Shown one piece after another: positions 1 to 8,164 of a stretch of DNA of 64,000 nucleotides. Position 1 is the first letter of the stretch. Every line of letters begins with the position of its first letter. Under the pieces are notes generated by a model. That model was not told the origin of the DNA and did not search any database. It saw nothing but the letters and a program-made list of their open reading frames with translations. The DNA comes from Asanoa siamensis (lineage in GTDB: Bacteria; Actinomycetota; Actinomycetes; Mycobacteriales; Micromonosporaceae). The translations under genes were made by a program, and so were the position numbers. The stretch covers positions 1 to 64,000 of the forward strand of contig NZ_BONE01000041.1 of the NCBI RefSeq assembly GCF_016862555.1, read 5' to 3'.

Positions 1-4
1 GGAC

Positions 5-1018
5 CTAGGCGGGCAGGCGGACCACGAAGCGGCAGCCGTCGGTGGTGTTGTGCACGTCGACCGAGCCGCCGTGCGCCTGGACGAGGCCGTGCACGATCGC
101 GAGGCCCAGGCCGCCCGACGGTCCGTCGCCGGGCTGGTCCGGGGTGCGGGCCGACTCGCCGCGGAAGGCCACGTCGAAGACGCGGGGCAGGTCGGCGGGC
201 GCGATCCCGCCGCAGGTGTCGGCCACGGCCAGCCAGGCGGCGTCCGCCTCGCGCCCGGCCTCGATCCGGACCGTCCCGTCGTCCGGGGTGTAGCGCACCG
301 CGTTGCGCAGCAGGTTGCCCACCACCCTGGTCAGCTCCGGTTCGCTCGCCGTCACCGTCGGCCAGCCCGACTCCGGCGCGATCAGCTTGATCCGGCGGGC
401 GGTGGCGACCGGTGCCGCCGTCGCCAGCGCGTCGGACACGACCTCGCCGAGCCGCACCGCGGTGGGTGACAGGCGCAGCGCCCCGGCGTTGATCCGGGAC
501 AGCTCGAACAGGTCGTCGACCAGCCGGGACATCCGATCGGTCTCGACCCGGATGCGGCGGTGGTACTCGGCGACGGTGGCGGGGTCGTCGACCACCCGGT
601 CCTCCAGCGCCTCGGCCATCGCCCGCAGACCGGCCAGCGGCGTACGCAGGTCGTGCGAGACCCAGGCCACCAGGTCCCGCCGGCCCTTCTCCAGCAGCCG
701 CTCCCGGGCCCGGGCCTGGTCAGCCCAGACCGCGGCGCGGGCCAGCCGGCGCCCGAACCAGCCGCCCACCCCGAGGCTGACGGCGGCCGCGGCGGCGACG
801 GTGATCAGCACGACCTCGAGGTCGTGGGCCGACAGGAACATCGCCTCGGCGACCGCGACCACGCCGCCCACCACCGCCAGCACCGCGGCGCAGAGCAGGA
901 CGGCCAGGTGCACCTGGATCGAGCGCCGGCCGAGCAGGCGCAGCACCAGCGCGCCGGCGACACCCACGACGAGCGCCGCCGCGAGCGCGATCACGAAGAT
1001 CAGGGCGAGGTCACCCAT
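5..1018 (-). CDS. Sensor histidine kinase of a two-component system
   Basis: Membrane sensor kinase, 337 aa. Hydrophobic stretches at about residues 5-30, 36-58 and 68-86 form the N-terminal membrane part; no classical periplasmic sensor domain is visible, so it may sense the membrane itself. A HisKA box follows with VSHDLRTPLAG (phospho-acceptor His122), then an ATPase domain with N box NLLRNAVRYTP, G1 DTCGGIAP and G2 GGLGLAIVHG. Its start overlaps the 3' end of the response-regulator gene by 8 nt, so the pair is translationally coupled. It is the last gene of a same-strand run that begins at 3742. The signal is unknown; context suggests control of the neighbouring sugar/envelope genes. Confidence 0.93.
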   Translation of the reverse strand: MGDLALIFVIALAAALVVGVAGALVLRLLGRRSIQVHLAVLLCAAVLAVVGGVVAVAEAMFLSAHDLEVVLITVAAAAAVSLGVGGWFGRRLARAAVWADQARARERLLEKGRRDLVAWVSHDLRTPLAGLRAMAEALEDRVVDDPATVAEYHRRIRVETDRMSRLVDDLFELSRINAGALRLSPTAVRLGEVVSDALATAAPVATARRIKLIAPESGWPTVTASEPELTRVVGNLLRNAVRYTPDDGTVRIEAGREADAAWLAVADTCGGIAPADLPRVFDVAFRGESARTPDQPGDGPSGGLGLAIVHGLVQAHGGSVDVHNTTDGCRFVVRLPA

Positions 1019-1706
1019 CGGCGCGCTCGTAGCGGTAGCCGACGCCCCACACGGTCACGATCCGCCGTGGCTCGGCCGGGTCCTTCTCGATCTTCTCGCG
1101 CAGCCGGCGTACGTGCACGGTGACCGTCGACTGGTCGCCGAACGTCCAGCCCCAGACCTGTTCGAGCAGCTCGGCACGGGTGAACGCCCGGGCCGGGTGG
1201 CGCATCAGGTGGGCCAGCAGGTCGAACTCGCGCAGCGTCAGGGTCAGCTCGGCCCCGTCCAGCCGGGCCAGCCGGGGCCCGGTCAGCACCTCGAGGCCGC
1301 CGTCCCGCAGCTCCTGGCTCGCGGCGGGCACCGGGCCGGCGCCGGCGCGGCGGAGCACGGAACCGACCCGCAGCACGAGTTCGCGGGGCGAGAACGGCTT
1401 GGTCAGGTAGTCGTCCGCCCCGAGTTCGAGTCCGAGCACCCGGTCGGCCTCGTCGCCGCGGGCGGTCAGCATCACGATCGGCACCCCGGCGGGCTCGGTC
1501 CGCAGCGCCCGGCAGACCTCGAGACCGCTGAGGGTGGGCAGCATGAGGTCGAGCACGACGAGGTCGGGTAGATCGCGGCGGACGGCGTCGAGCGCCGCGC
1601 CGCCGTCACCGACGTGACCGACCGCGTACCCTGCGTGTTCGAGGTATCGGCAGATCACGTCGCTGACGGTCCGGTCGTCGTCGACGACGAGAATCCGCTG
1701 TGCCAC
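1011..1706 (-). CDS. OmpR-family response regulator
   Basis: DNA-binding response regulator, 231 aa. The receiver domain opens AQRILVVDDDRTV, with the acidic pocket at residues 9-11, the phospho-acceptor Asp53 in VVLDLMLPT and the conserved Lys in DYLTKPF. A winged-helix C-terminal domain ends in the OmpR-type VTVHVRRLREKIE and VWGVGYRYE. I start it at the GTG at 1706, which gives the canonical receiver N-terminus; upstream codons in frame are low-complexity. It lies 70 nt after the methyltransferase gene on the same strand and overlaps the kinase gene. OmpR-type proteins bind direct repeats about one turn apart, which matches the 11-bp-spaced TTACC pairs at 3789-3805 and 6346-6362. That link is inference. 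Confidence 0.93.
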   Translation of the reverse strand: MAQRILVVDDDRTVSDVICRYLEHAGYAVGHVGDGGAALDAVRRDLPDLVVLDLMLPTLSGLEVCRALRTEPAGVPIVMLTARGDEADRVLGLELGADDYLTKPFSPRELVLRVGSVLRRAGAGPVPAASQELRDGGLEVLTGPRLARLDGAELTLTLREFDLLAHLMRHPARAFTRAELLEQVWGWTFGDQSTVTVHVRRLREKIEKDPAEPRRIVTVWGVGYRYERADG

Positions 1707-1776
1707 ACCCGGCCTCCCGTCCTCGCGGTCCTGGCCAGCGTAACCACGTGAGGGCGAGCGACTCCTTGCCAGCTTC

Positions 1777-2412
1777 TTACGGACGGCGGCCCAGCTCGCC
1801 GAACCAGCGGCCACCGCGCCGCACGAGATCCCGCACGACCAGGCCGGCGGCGGCCGCGACACCCGGGGCGGCGCCGACGTCGAGCCGCGCCCACGGGAAC
1901 GCCGGCCCGAATCGCGGCCCGGACGCCACCCGGGCGGATCCCCGCCAGAGTCCCGGTCCCGGTGGCTCCAGCTCGAGCAGGACCGTCCCGGCAGGGTCGA
2001 GCAACGCGCGGCAGCGGCGCAGCAGCGCGGCCGGGTCGCCGCCGATGCCGATGTTGCCGTCCAGGAGCACCGCGTGGGCCCACCGACCCTCGGCGGGCAG
2101 GGGGTCGAACAGGTCGCGGTGCAACGCGATCGCGCCGCGGGCCCGGGCGGTGGCGACGGCCTCGGCGGACACGTCGACCCCGGCGGCCGGGACCCCGGCG
2201 CGGCCCAGCGCGACCGTCAGCCGCCCCGGGCCGCAGCCGAGGTCGAGGGTCGGGCCGGCACATCGGCGGACGACCTCGGCGGTCGCCGCCTCGGGCGGCC
2301 CGTGCCAGCGGCGCACCGCCAGGCGGCTGCGCCGGCCGTCGCCGTGCACGAGCCAGTGTTCGCCGGCGTCAGCGCCGCGCAGGGCGGCGGCGAATCCCGT
2401 GGCTGCCGTCAT
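1777..2412 (-). CDS. Class I SAM-dependent methyltransferase
   Basis: Small Rossmann-fold methyltransferase, 211 aa. The SAM-binding motif I is TLDLGCGPGRLTVALG and motif II is the acidic VDVSAEAV; DLFDPLPAEGRWAHAVLLDGN follows at the position of motif IV. The substrate cannot be read from the sequence. The ATG at 2412 overlaps the stop of the preceding transferase gene (ATGA), so it is the third coupled gene of the 3742-to-5 operon. The partners (GT2 and TIGR04282-type transferases) suggest a modified sugar or lipid-linked glycan product, but this is inferred from context only. Confidence 0.85.
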   Translation of the reverse strand: MTAATGFAAALRGADAGEHWLVHGDGRRSRLAVRRWHGPPEAATAEVVRRCAGPTLDLGCGPGRLTVALGRAGVPAAGVDVSAEAVATARARGAIALHRDLFDPLPAEGRWAHAVLLDGNIGIGGDPAALLRRCRALLDPAGTVLLELEPPGPGLWRGSARVASGPRFGPAFPWARLDVGAAPGVAAAAGLVVRDLVRRGGRWFGELGRRP

Positions 2413-3050
2413 CCGCGGCCGCTGGGCACGAGTCCGACGGCCCGCTCGAACCGGCTGCCCGGCACCTCGGCCGCCACCGCCAGCGCGTCCGGCCACTCGT
2501 CGACGTCGCGCAGCACCGGCAGCGGCGCCACCCGGAGCCCGCGTCCGGCCAGCGCGGCCAGGGTGAGCCGACCGGTGTCGGGTGTGGACATCGGCACGGC
2601 GCGCAGCACGGCGGCGTGCCGGGCGTCGTGCAGGCCGAGGGCCCACCAGCCACCGTCCGCGGCGCGGCCGAGCACCGCGTCGGCGCCGTCGAGCCGTGCG
2701 GCCGCGGCCGCCAGCCGATCCGGGCCGACCTGTGGTGTGTCCATGCCGATCTGCAGCACCGGCCGGCCGGGATACGCCTGCGCCGCGTCCCGGTGCGCGT
2801 TGGCGAGCCGCTCGCCCAGCCCGGCACCGCGCTGCGGCAGCACCGTCCAGCCGGCGAGCGCGTCGCTCCGCCAGGTGCCGGCGCAGGCGAGCACCGGGAT
2901 CACGCCCGGCACGGCGCGCACCGTCTCCAGGGTGTCAAGCAGCGCGGCCGCGGCGACCCGGGCCGCCTCGGGCGGGGTGGCAGGTGGGCACAGCCGCGTC
3001 TTGACCGCGCCCGGCACGGGAGCCTTGGCCATGACCAGCAGGACGGTCAT
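2409..3050 (-). CDS. TIGR04282/DUF2064-type glycosyltransferase
   Basis: 213-aa nucleotidyl/glycosyltransferase-fold protein opening MTVLLVMAKAPVPGAVKTRLCP, the hallmark N-terminus of the DUF2064/TIGR04282 family. Further family features are VLQIGMDTPQVGPDRL and DAVLGRAADGGWWALGL. The family is named in databases for arsenosugar biosynthesis because of some neighbours, but its reaction is not generally established, and here the context is a GT2 and a methyltransferase. Coupled by ATGA overlaps to the GT2 gene upstream and the methyltransferase downstream. The ATG at 3050 is chosen because it starts the conserved domain exactly. Confidence 0.85.
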   Translation of the reverse strand: MTVLLVMAKAPVPGAVKTRLCPPATPPEAARVAAAALLDTLETVRAVPGVIPVLACAGTWRSDALAGWTVLPQRGAGLGERLANAHRDAAQAYPGRPVLQIGMDTPQVGPDRLAAAAARLDGADAVLGRAADGGWWALGLHDARHAAVLRAVPMSTPDTGRLTLAALAGRGLRVAPLPVLRDVDEWPDALAVAAEVPGSRFERAVGLVPSGRG

Positions 3051-3742
3051 CGCGGCACACCGACGGTACGCAGGACGGCCGCGAAGTCGCGGGTCGCGCG
3101 CAGCGTCCCCCGGACCGAGCCCGACACCTTCGACCGGGTCCCGGCGGCGCGCGGCGCGTACGTCACGTCGATCTCGTGGATCCGCCAGCCGGCCGCGGCC
3201 GCCCGGATCAGCAGTTCGAGGGGATAACCGAAGGCGCGGTCGCGGACGCCCAGCGCGAGCAACGCCTCCCGGCGCCCGGCCCGGATCGGGCTCAGGTCGT
3301 GCAGGGGTACGCCCCGGCGCCGCAGCAGGGCGGCCACGAACGCGGTCCCGGCCCGCGCGTGCCACGGCCAGACCCCGCGGCCCACCGGTCGCCGCCGGCC
3401 GACCGCGAGGTCCGCCGTGCCGGCCGCCACCGCGGCGACCAGCGCGGGCAACTCGCCCGGATCGAACGAGCCGTCGGCGTCCAGCACGCACACGACCTCC
3501 GCCGTCGCGGCGGCGAGGCCGGCGTGCACCGCCGCGCCGTAGCCACGCCGGGGTTCGTGCACCACCCGCGCCCCGTGCCGCGCGGCGACCGCCGGTGAAC
3601 CGTCGCGGGAACCGTTGTCCACCACGATCGCCCGGTAGCCGGGCGGCAGCGCGCGCAGCACACCCGGCAGCGCGGCCGCCTCGTCGAGACAGGGCAGCAC
3701 GACGTCGACCGCGGCACCGTCGGCGTTGGACAGATCAGCCAT
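3047..3742 (-). CDS. GT2-family glycosyltransferase
   Basis: 231-aa family 2 glycosyltransferase of the dolichyl-phosphate mannosyltransferase/UgtP-like type. It opens DVVLPCLDEAAALPGVLRALP, then AIVVDNGSRDGS (nucleotide-binding Asp), a RGYGAAVHAGL loop, and the metal-binding DADGSF at about residue 88. No C-terminal membrane segments are seen, so it probably acts at the inner face on a soluble or lipid-linked donor. First gene of the leftward operon ending in the two-component genes. Its promoter region (3743-3887) is shared with the divergent membrane-protein gene and contains the 17-bp direct-repeat site at 3789-3805, 47 bp from this start. Confidence 0.88.
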   Translation of the reverse strand: MADLSNADGAAVDVVLPCLDEAAALPGVLRALPPGYRAIVVDNGSRDGSPAVAARHGARVVHEPRRGYGAAVHAGLAAATAEVVCVLDADGSFDPGELPALVAAVAAGTADLAVGRRRPVGRGVWPWHARAGTAFVAALLRRRGVPLHDLSPIRAGRREALLALGVRDRAFGYPLELLIRAAAAGWRIHEIDVTYAPRAAGTRSKVSGSVRGTLRATRDFAAVLRTVGVPR

Positions 3743-3788
3743 GCCTCCGACGCTAGGGCGCACCGCGCGGGGCCGACGGCGAAAGCCG

Positions 3789-3805
3789 ATTACCGAACCC
3801 TTACC
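3789..3805. promoter_or_regulatory. Candidate response-regulator operator (direct repeat, copy 1)
   Basis: ATTACCGAACCCTTACC contains TTACC twice, 11 bp apart (3790-3794, 3801-3805); a third TTACC lies at 3820-3824. The exact reverse complement of the 17-mer occurs at 6346-6362 in the other divergent promoter of this cluster. Direct repeats at one-turn spacing suit an OmpR-type regulator, and one is encoded at 1011-1706. Confidence 0.7.
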
Positions 3806-3887
3806 GCGGGCCGTGGTTCTTACCGATCGGTGACGTGATCCCGGTTTCGGCCCGCCGAGCCGGACCCGGCCGTACCGTCCGATAGAC

Positions 3888-5219
3888 ATGCGAGCCGTCA
3901 TCGAAGCCGCCCCGGACCGCACCCGGGCCCGCCGGGCGTCCCGCGCCGACCTCGTCGTGCTCGGTGTCGAGGTCGTGCTGTTCGGTGCCGCAGTGCTCGT
4001 CGGGCTCGTGCTCAACCGGCGTGGCGTGGGCCTGCACGCCGACGCCGCGCCGCTGTTCGCCACCTGGCAGCCGCACGTCGGTTGGGGCACCCCGGCCGCC
4101 GTGCTCGTCGCGGCCGCGGTCATCGGCTGGGGTGTGCCGTGGGCGCGCACCGCCCGCTGGGGACCGCTGCTCGTTGCCGCCTGGCTCACGGCGGTGTCCT
4201 GGACACTCGCGCTGTCCATGGTGGATGGCTGGTCGGCCGGTCTCGCGGAACGGCTCACCCCGCAGGCGGAGTACCTCACCGAAGTGCCCGGGGTGACGGA
4301 CATCGGCGCGCTGCTGGCCGGCTTCAGCGACCGGATCCTCGACTTCCAGCCCGGGTCGTGGTCGACCCACACCGCCGGACACCCGCCGGGCGCGCTGTTG
4401 ATCTTCGTGCTGCTCGACCGGGTCGGCCTGGGCGGCGGCGCGGCCGCCGGGCTGGTCTGCGTCCTCGTCGGTGCCACGGTGGCGGTGTCCGTGGCGCTGA
4501 CGCTGCGCGCGCTCGGGGCGCCGGACGCCGCCCGCGCGGTCGTGCCGTTCCTGGTGCTGGTGCCCGGCGCGGTCTGGGTCGGTGCCTCCGCGGACGGCAT
4601 CTTCGCGGCCGTGGTCGCCGCCGGTGTCGCGCTGCTGGTCGCCCGGGGTCCGGCGCTCGCGACTCTCGGGGGCCTGCTGCTCGGGGGCGCGCTCTACCTG
4701 TCCTACGGGTTCGTCCTAGTCGGTCCGCTCGCCCTCGCGGCGATCGCGCTGCGGCCCGCCCGGCGAGGCGCGGCCCTGCTCGCGGCGCTGGCCGGCGTCA
4801 TCGCCGTCGTGGCCGCGTTCACGCTGGCCGGCTTCGCCTGGTGGGAAGGGTACGACCGGGTCGTCGACCGCTACTACCAGGGCTGGGCGGCGGAGCGTCC
4901 CTACGCGTACTGGGTCTGGGCGAACCTGGCCGCGTTGCTGGTCTCGGCGGGCCCGGCGGTCGGCCCGGCCCTGCGGCGGGCACTGTCGCCCGTCCGCCGG
5001 GCGCCGCACGTCGTGCTCCCGGTGGCCGCCGCGGTGGCGGTCGTGTTCGCGGACCTCTCGGGCATGAGCAAGGCCGAGGTCGAGCGGATCTGGCTGCCGT
5101 TCGCGGTCTGGCTGCTGGCCGCCACCGCGCTGCTGCCGCCGCACAGCCGCCGGTGGTGGCTGGCCGCTCAGGCGCTCACCGCGCTGGCGGTCAACCATCT
5201 CCTCTGGACGGTGTCCTGA
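3888..5219 (+). CDS. Polytopic membrane protein, GT-C glycosyltransferase-like
   Basis: 443-aa integral membrane protein with about 10-12 hydrophobic segments spread over the whole length. A conserved-looking loop between them reads WSTHTAGHPPGALLIF, resembling the extracytoplasmic loops of GT-C mannosyl/arabinosyltransferase-like proteins that use polyprenyl-phosphate donors. No acidic DD/DE motif is obvious near the N-terminus, so the enzymatic call is tentative. It is divergent from the GT2 gene across the shared operator and convergent with the epimerase gene, overlapping it by 29 nt. A GT2 making a lipid-linked sugar and a GT-C protein using it outside would be a coherent pair (inference). 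Confidence 0.75.
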   Translation: MRAVIEAAPDRTRARRASRADLVVLGVEVVLFGAAVLVGLVLNRRGVGLHADAAPLFATWQPHVGWGTPAAVLVAAAVIGWGVPWARTARWGPLLVAAWLTAVSWTLALSMVDGWSAGLAERLTPQAEYLTEVPGVTDIGALLAGFSDRILDFQPGSWSTHTAGHPPGALLIFVLLDRVGLGGGAAAGLVCVLVGATVAVSVALTLRALGAPDAARAVVPFLVLVPGAVWVGASADGIFAAVVAAGVALLVARGPALATLGGLLLGGALYLSYGFVLVGPLALAAIALRPARRGAALLAALAGVIAVVAAFTLAGFAWWEGYDRVVDRYYQGWAAERPYAYWVWANLAALLVSAGPAVGPALRRALSPVRRAPHVVLPVAAAVAVVFADLSGMSKAEVERIWLPFAVWLLAATALLPPHSRRWWLAAQALTALAVNHLLWTVS

Positions 5220-6267
5220 CCTGAGCCAGCGTTGCCGGGGCGCGCAGTGGGTCGGTGGCGAACGCCGCGACACCCGCCGCGAAGCCGACCCGGGCGGTGA
5301 AGCCGAGCAGTTCCGTCGCCCGCCGCGGGTCGGCGACGACGTGGCGCACGTCGGCTGCCCGGGCGCCGCCCACCACGACCGGTTCGGGGCCGGCCATCGC
5401 GGCCGCGAGCGTGCGGGCCAGGTCGCCGACCGTGTGGGGCTCGCCGGAGCAGACGTTGACCGGGACGAAGGGCTCGGCGGGCGAGGCCCCCAGCGCCAGC
5501 AGGTTGGCTCGGGCGACGTCGGTGACGTGGACGAAGTCCCGGCGCTGGTCGCCGTCCTCGAACACCCGCGGTGCGGTGCCCGCGGCGAGGGCGGACCGGA
5601 AGATCGCGGCGACACCGGCGTACGGGGTGTCGCGCGGCATCCGCGGGCCGTACACGTTGTGGTAGCGCAGGGCCCACACGCCGCCGCCGGTCTGCCGGGC
5701 CCAGGCCGCGGCGAGGTGTTCCTGCGCCAGCTTGGTGGCCGCGTAGGTGCTGCGCGGTTCGAGCGGCGCGTCCTCGGGGACGAGTTCAGGGGTGAGGGTC
5801 CCGCCGCAGCGGGCGCAGGCCGGGTCGAAGCGGCCGGCGGCCAGATCGGCCTCCGCGCGTGGTGCGGGCCGGGTCAGGCCGTGCGTCACGCACCGGTAGC
5901 GGCCTTCGCCGTAGACCACCATGGAACTCGCCAGCACGAGGCGGCGCACCCCGGCGCGGTGCATCGCGGCGAGCAGCACCGCCGTGCCGAGGTCGTTGTG
6001 CGCGGCGTAGTCCGGGGCGTCCTGCGGGTCGAGGCCGTGCCCGACCATCGCCGCCTGGTGGCAGACCGCGTCGACGCCGGGCAGCAGCCGGTCCAGCAGA
6101 TTCCCGTCGCGCACGTCGCCGCGTACCAGGTCAGCGGTCGGGGGTTCGGCGCCGTGCGCCTGCGGCAGCAGCGCGTCCAGCGCGACCACCTCGTGCCCGT
6201 CGCCGACGAGCAGATCCGCGATCTGGGACCCGACGAACCCGGCCGCGCCGGTGACCAGTACCCGCAT
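5191..6267 (-). CDS. NAD-dependent epimerase/dehydratase with zinc-ribbon-like insert
   Basis: 358-aa extended short-chain dehydrogenase of the nucleotide-sugar epimerase type. It starts MRVLVTGAAGFVGSQIADLL (NAD-binding GxxGxxG), followed by VDAVCHQAA, the catalytic Ser region LASSMVVYG and the YAATK catalytic motif, then the sugar-binding RYHNVYGPRM and a DFVHVTDVA segment. Between VYG and YAATK lies a roughly 40-residue insert with CVTHG and CARCGG, which could bind a metal. It is read away from the oxidoreductase gene over a shared intergenic region holding the second copy of the 17-bp operator. Probable role: supply of a modified nucleotide sugar to the cluster's transferases. Confidence 0.88.
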   Translation of the reverse strand: MRVLVTGAAGFVGSQIADLLVGDGHEVVALDALLPQAHGAEPPTADLVRGDVRDGNLLDRLLPGVDAVCHQAAMVGHGLDPQDAPDYAAHNDLGTAVLLAAMHRAGVRRLVLASSMVVYGEGRYRCVTHGLTRPAPRAEADLAAGRFDPACARCGGTLTPELVPEDAPLEPRSTYAATKLAQEHLAAAWARQTGGGVWALRYHNVYGPRMPRDTPYAGVAAIFRSALAAGTAPRVFEDGDQRRDFVHVTDVARANLLALGASPAEPFVPVNVCSGEPHTVGDLARTLAAAMAGPEPVVVGGARAADVRHVVADPRRATELLGFTARVGFAAGVAAFATDPLRAPATLAQVRTPSRGDG

Positions 6268-6345
6268 TCCGTTCAGCGTAGGGAAGGTGGTCGCCGCGGC
6301 AGGCGGGATCGGGCAACCTGTAAGGACTTCACAAGGCGTACCCCC

Positions 6346-6362
6346 GGTAAGGGTTCGGTAAT
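6346..6362. promoter_or_regulatory. Candidate response-regulator operator (direct repeat, copy 2)
   Basis: GGTAAGGGTTCGGTAAT is the exact reverse complement of the site at 3789-3805. It lies 47 bp before the oxidoreductase start (6409) and 79 bp before the epimerase start (6267). The GGTAA halves are 11 bp apart (6346-6350 and 6357-6361). Confidence 0.7.
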
Positions 6363-6408
6363 GCCGCAATTCCGGTCGGAGCGGCCCGACCGCGCATAGC
6401 CTGCGGAC

Positions 6409-7680
6409 ATGGGTACGAACGCGCCGGAGTACGGCGCGCCGCGCACGCTCTGGCGCAAGCTGGCGGAACATCCGCCGCCGGGGGAGGGCGCCGTCCGGCG
6501 CGGCTGGCGCAGCCCGGTGCGCGGCGTCCGGCTCACGTCCGTACTCGGCCTCGTGCTGCTCGGCACACTGCCGCTGGTGATCGTCACCGGGCTGCTCGAC
6601 TACGCGGCCTACGGCCCGCAGTTCCGCCAGGCGTTCCCGCTGGACGTGGCCTGGTTGCGACTGCCGCCGTTCGACTGGCCGACGCGGCCGTCCTGGCTGT
6701 TCCGGCTGACCCAGGGCCTGCACGTCGGGCTCGGGATCGTGCTGATCCCGGTGGTGCTGGCCAAGCTCTGGTCGGTGATCCCGAAGCTGTTCACCTGGCC
6801 GCCGGCCCGGTCGGTGGCGCAGGTGCTGGAGCGCGTCTCGCTGCTCCTGCTCGTCGGCGGGATCCTGTTCGAGATCGCCACCGGGGTGCTCAACATCCAG
6901 TACGCGTACCTCTTCGGTTTCGACTTCTACACCGCGCACTACTTCGGCGCCTGGGTCTTCATCGGCGCGTTCGTGGCCCACGTGGTGATCAAGCTGCCCC
7001 GGGCGGTGGCGGCGCTGCGCCGGTCCCTTCCTGACCCGGACCTCGCGCCGCTCCGGCCGGGTCCGGTCACGCTGAGCCGCCGGGGAGTGCTGGCGCTGGT
7101 GGGTGGCGGTTCGCTGCTGCTGGCCCTGTTGACCGTTGGGCAGAGCCTGGACGGTCCGCTGCGCCGGACCGCGCTGCTGCTGCCGAGGGGCCGCAACCCG
7201 GGGGAGGGGCCGAACGGCTTCCAGGTGAACCGCAGCTTCGCCGCGGCCGGCATCCAGCCGGCGTTGACGGGGCCGGCGTGGCGGTTGACGTTGACCGGCG
7301 GCGGCCGGACGGTGCGTTTCGATCGCGCCGCACTGCTGGCGATGCCGCAACACACGGCCCGCCTGCCGATCGCCTGTGTCGAGGGTTGGTCGACGCAGCA
7401 GACCTGGACGGGCGTCCGGCTGGCGGACCTCGCGGCCCTGGCCGGGGTGCCGGCACCGGCCTCGGCGCACGTCGTGTCGCTGGAACGCACGGGGTTGTTC
7501 CGGCAGGCGACCCTGCAGGCCAACCAGGTAGCCGACCGGGACGCACTGCTGGCGCTGCGGGTGAACGGCGCGGACCTGTCGGCCGACCACGGCTACCCGG
7601 CCCGGATCATCGTCCCGGCGCTGCCCGGCGTGCACTGCACGAAGTGGGTGGCGAGCATCGACTTCCGCACCGATGATTGA
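6409..7680 (+). CDS. Membrane-bound molybdopterin-dependent oxidoreductase (sulfite-oxidase fold)
   Basis: 423 aa. The N-terminal half has four hydrophobic segments (about residues 43-66, 104-128, 144-170 and 180-198) in a cytochrome-b561-like arrangement. A fifth, signal-anchor-like stretch follows (RRGVLALVGGGSLLLALLTV, about 224-243). The C-terminal third is an oxidoreductase molybdopterin-binding domain with the Mo-ligand cysteine in LPIACVEGWST (about Cys323), then WTGVRLADLAALAGV and the ending HCTKWVASIDF. It probably faces outward and passes electrons to the membrane domain; the substrate is unknown. Heme-ligand histidines in the membrane part (HVGLG, HYFGAW) are plausible but unproven. 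It is coupled to the next gene by an 8-nt overlap and shares its promoter region with the epimerase. Confidence 0.85.
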   Translation: MGTNAPEYGAPRTLWRKLAEHPPPGEGAVRRGWRSPVRGVRLTSVLGLVLLGTLPLVIVTGLLDYAAYGPQFRQAFPLDVAWLRLPPFDWPTRPSWLFRLTQGLHVGLGIVLIPVVLAKLWSVIPKLFTWPPARSVAQVLERVSLLLLVGGILFEIATGVLNIQYAYLFGFDFYTAHYFGAWVFIGAFVAHVVIKLPRAVAALRRSLPDPDLAPLRPGPVTLSRRGVLALVGGGSLLLALLTVGQSLDGPLRRTALLLPRGRNPGEGPNGFQVNRSFAAAGIQPALTGPAWRLTLTGGGRTVRFDRAALLAMPQHTARLPIACVEGWSTQQTWTGVRLADLAALAGVPAPASAHVVSLERTGLFRQATLQANQVADRDALLALRVNGADLSADHGYPARIIVPALPGVHCTKWVASIDFRTDD

Positions 7681-8158
7681 GCGGTTCGCCCGCCTCCGCG
7701 CGGCCTACGGAGCGGGCGCCCCGCACGCGCTGGTGCTGTTGCTCTGCTTCACCCTCGCGGGCTGGGCGGTCTTCCTGGTCGCCGGCGAGGCCACGGTGTG
7801 GCGAATGGTCCTCTGGTTCGTCGGTGCGGCCATCGCCCACGACCTCATCCTGTTCCCTTTGTACGCGGCGGCGGACCGCCTCCTGCGGCGCGCCACGGGC
7901 GCGCGGTCCGCCCTTGGCAGGGCGGTGCTGAACCACGTCCGCGTGCCGGCGCTGGGGGCGGCGCTGCTGTTCCTGGTCTTCCTGCCGGGCATCCTCGACC
8001 TGGGCAAGGCCACCTACGAGGCGGCCACGGGCCAACCCCGCGTGTCCTACGCGGCCCGCTGGCTCGCGGTGTCGGGCGCGCTCTTCGTCCTGAGCGCGGC
8101 AATCCTCGCGGCCCGCTGGCCCCGCCTCCGCCGCCTCGACCGGGAGTCGTCCGCGTGA
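7673..8158 (+). CDS. Small membrane protein coupled to the oxidoreductase
   Basis: 161 aa with four predicted membrane segments (about residues 17-38, 44-65, 88-112 and 128-148). The Met start lies inside the end of the oxidoreductase gene (8-nt overlap), so both are probably made together. A His-Asp pair (AHDLILFP) sits in the second segment. I do not recognise the family; an accessory or electron-transfer subunit of the upstream enzyme is a guess from gene order. Confidence 0.75.
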   Translation: MIERFARLRAAYGAGAPHALVLLLCFTLAGWAVFLVAGEATVWRMVLWFVGAAIAHDLILFPLYAAADRLLRRATGARSALGRAVLNHVRVPALGAALLFLVFLPGILDLGKATYEAATGQPRVSYAARWLAVSGALFVLSAAILAARWPRLRRLDRESSA

Positions 8159-8164
8159 GTTTGG

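Noticed and set aside
3743-4600. Upstream extension of the GT2 frame to 4600
   Set aside because: Ser/Thr/Pro-rich shadow of the divergent membrane-protein gene; the GT2 fold begins at 3742.
6273-7635. Long upstream extension of the epimerase frame
   Set aside because: It runs through the opposite-strand oxidoreductase gene; the NAD-binding start is at 6267.
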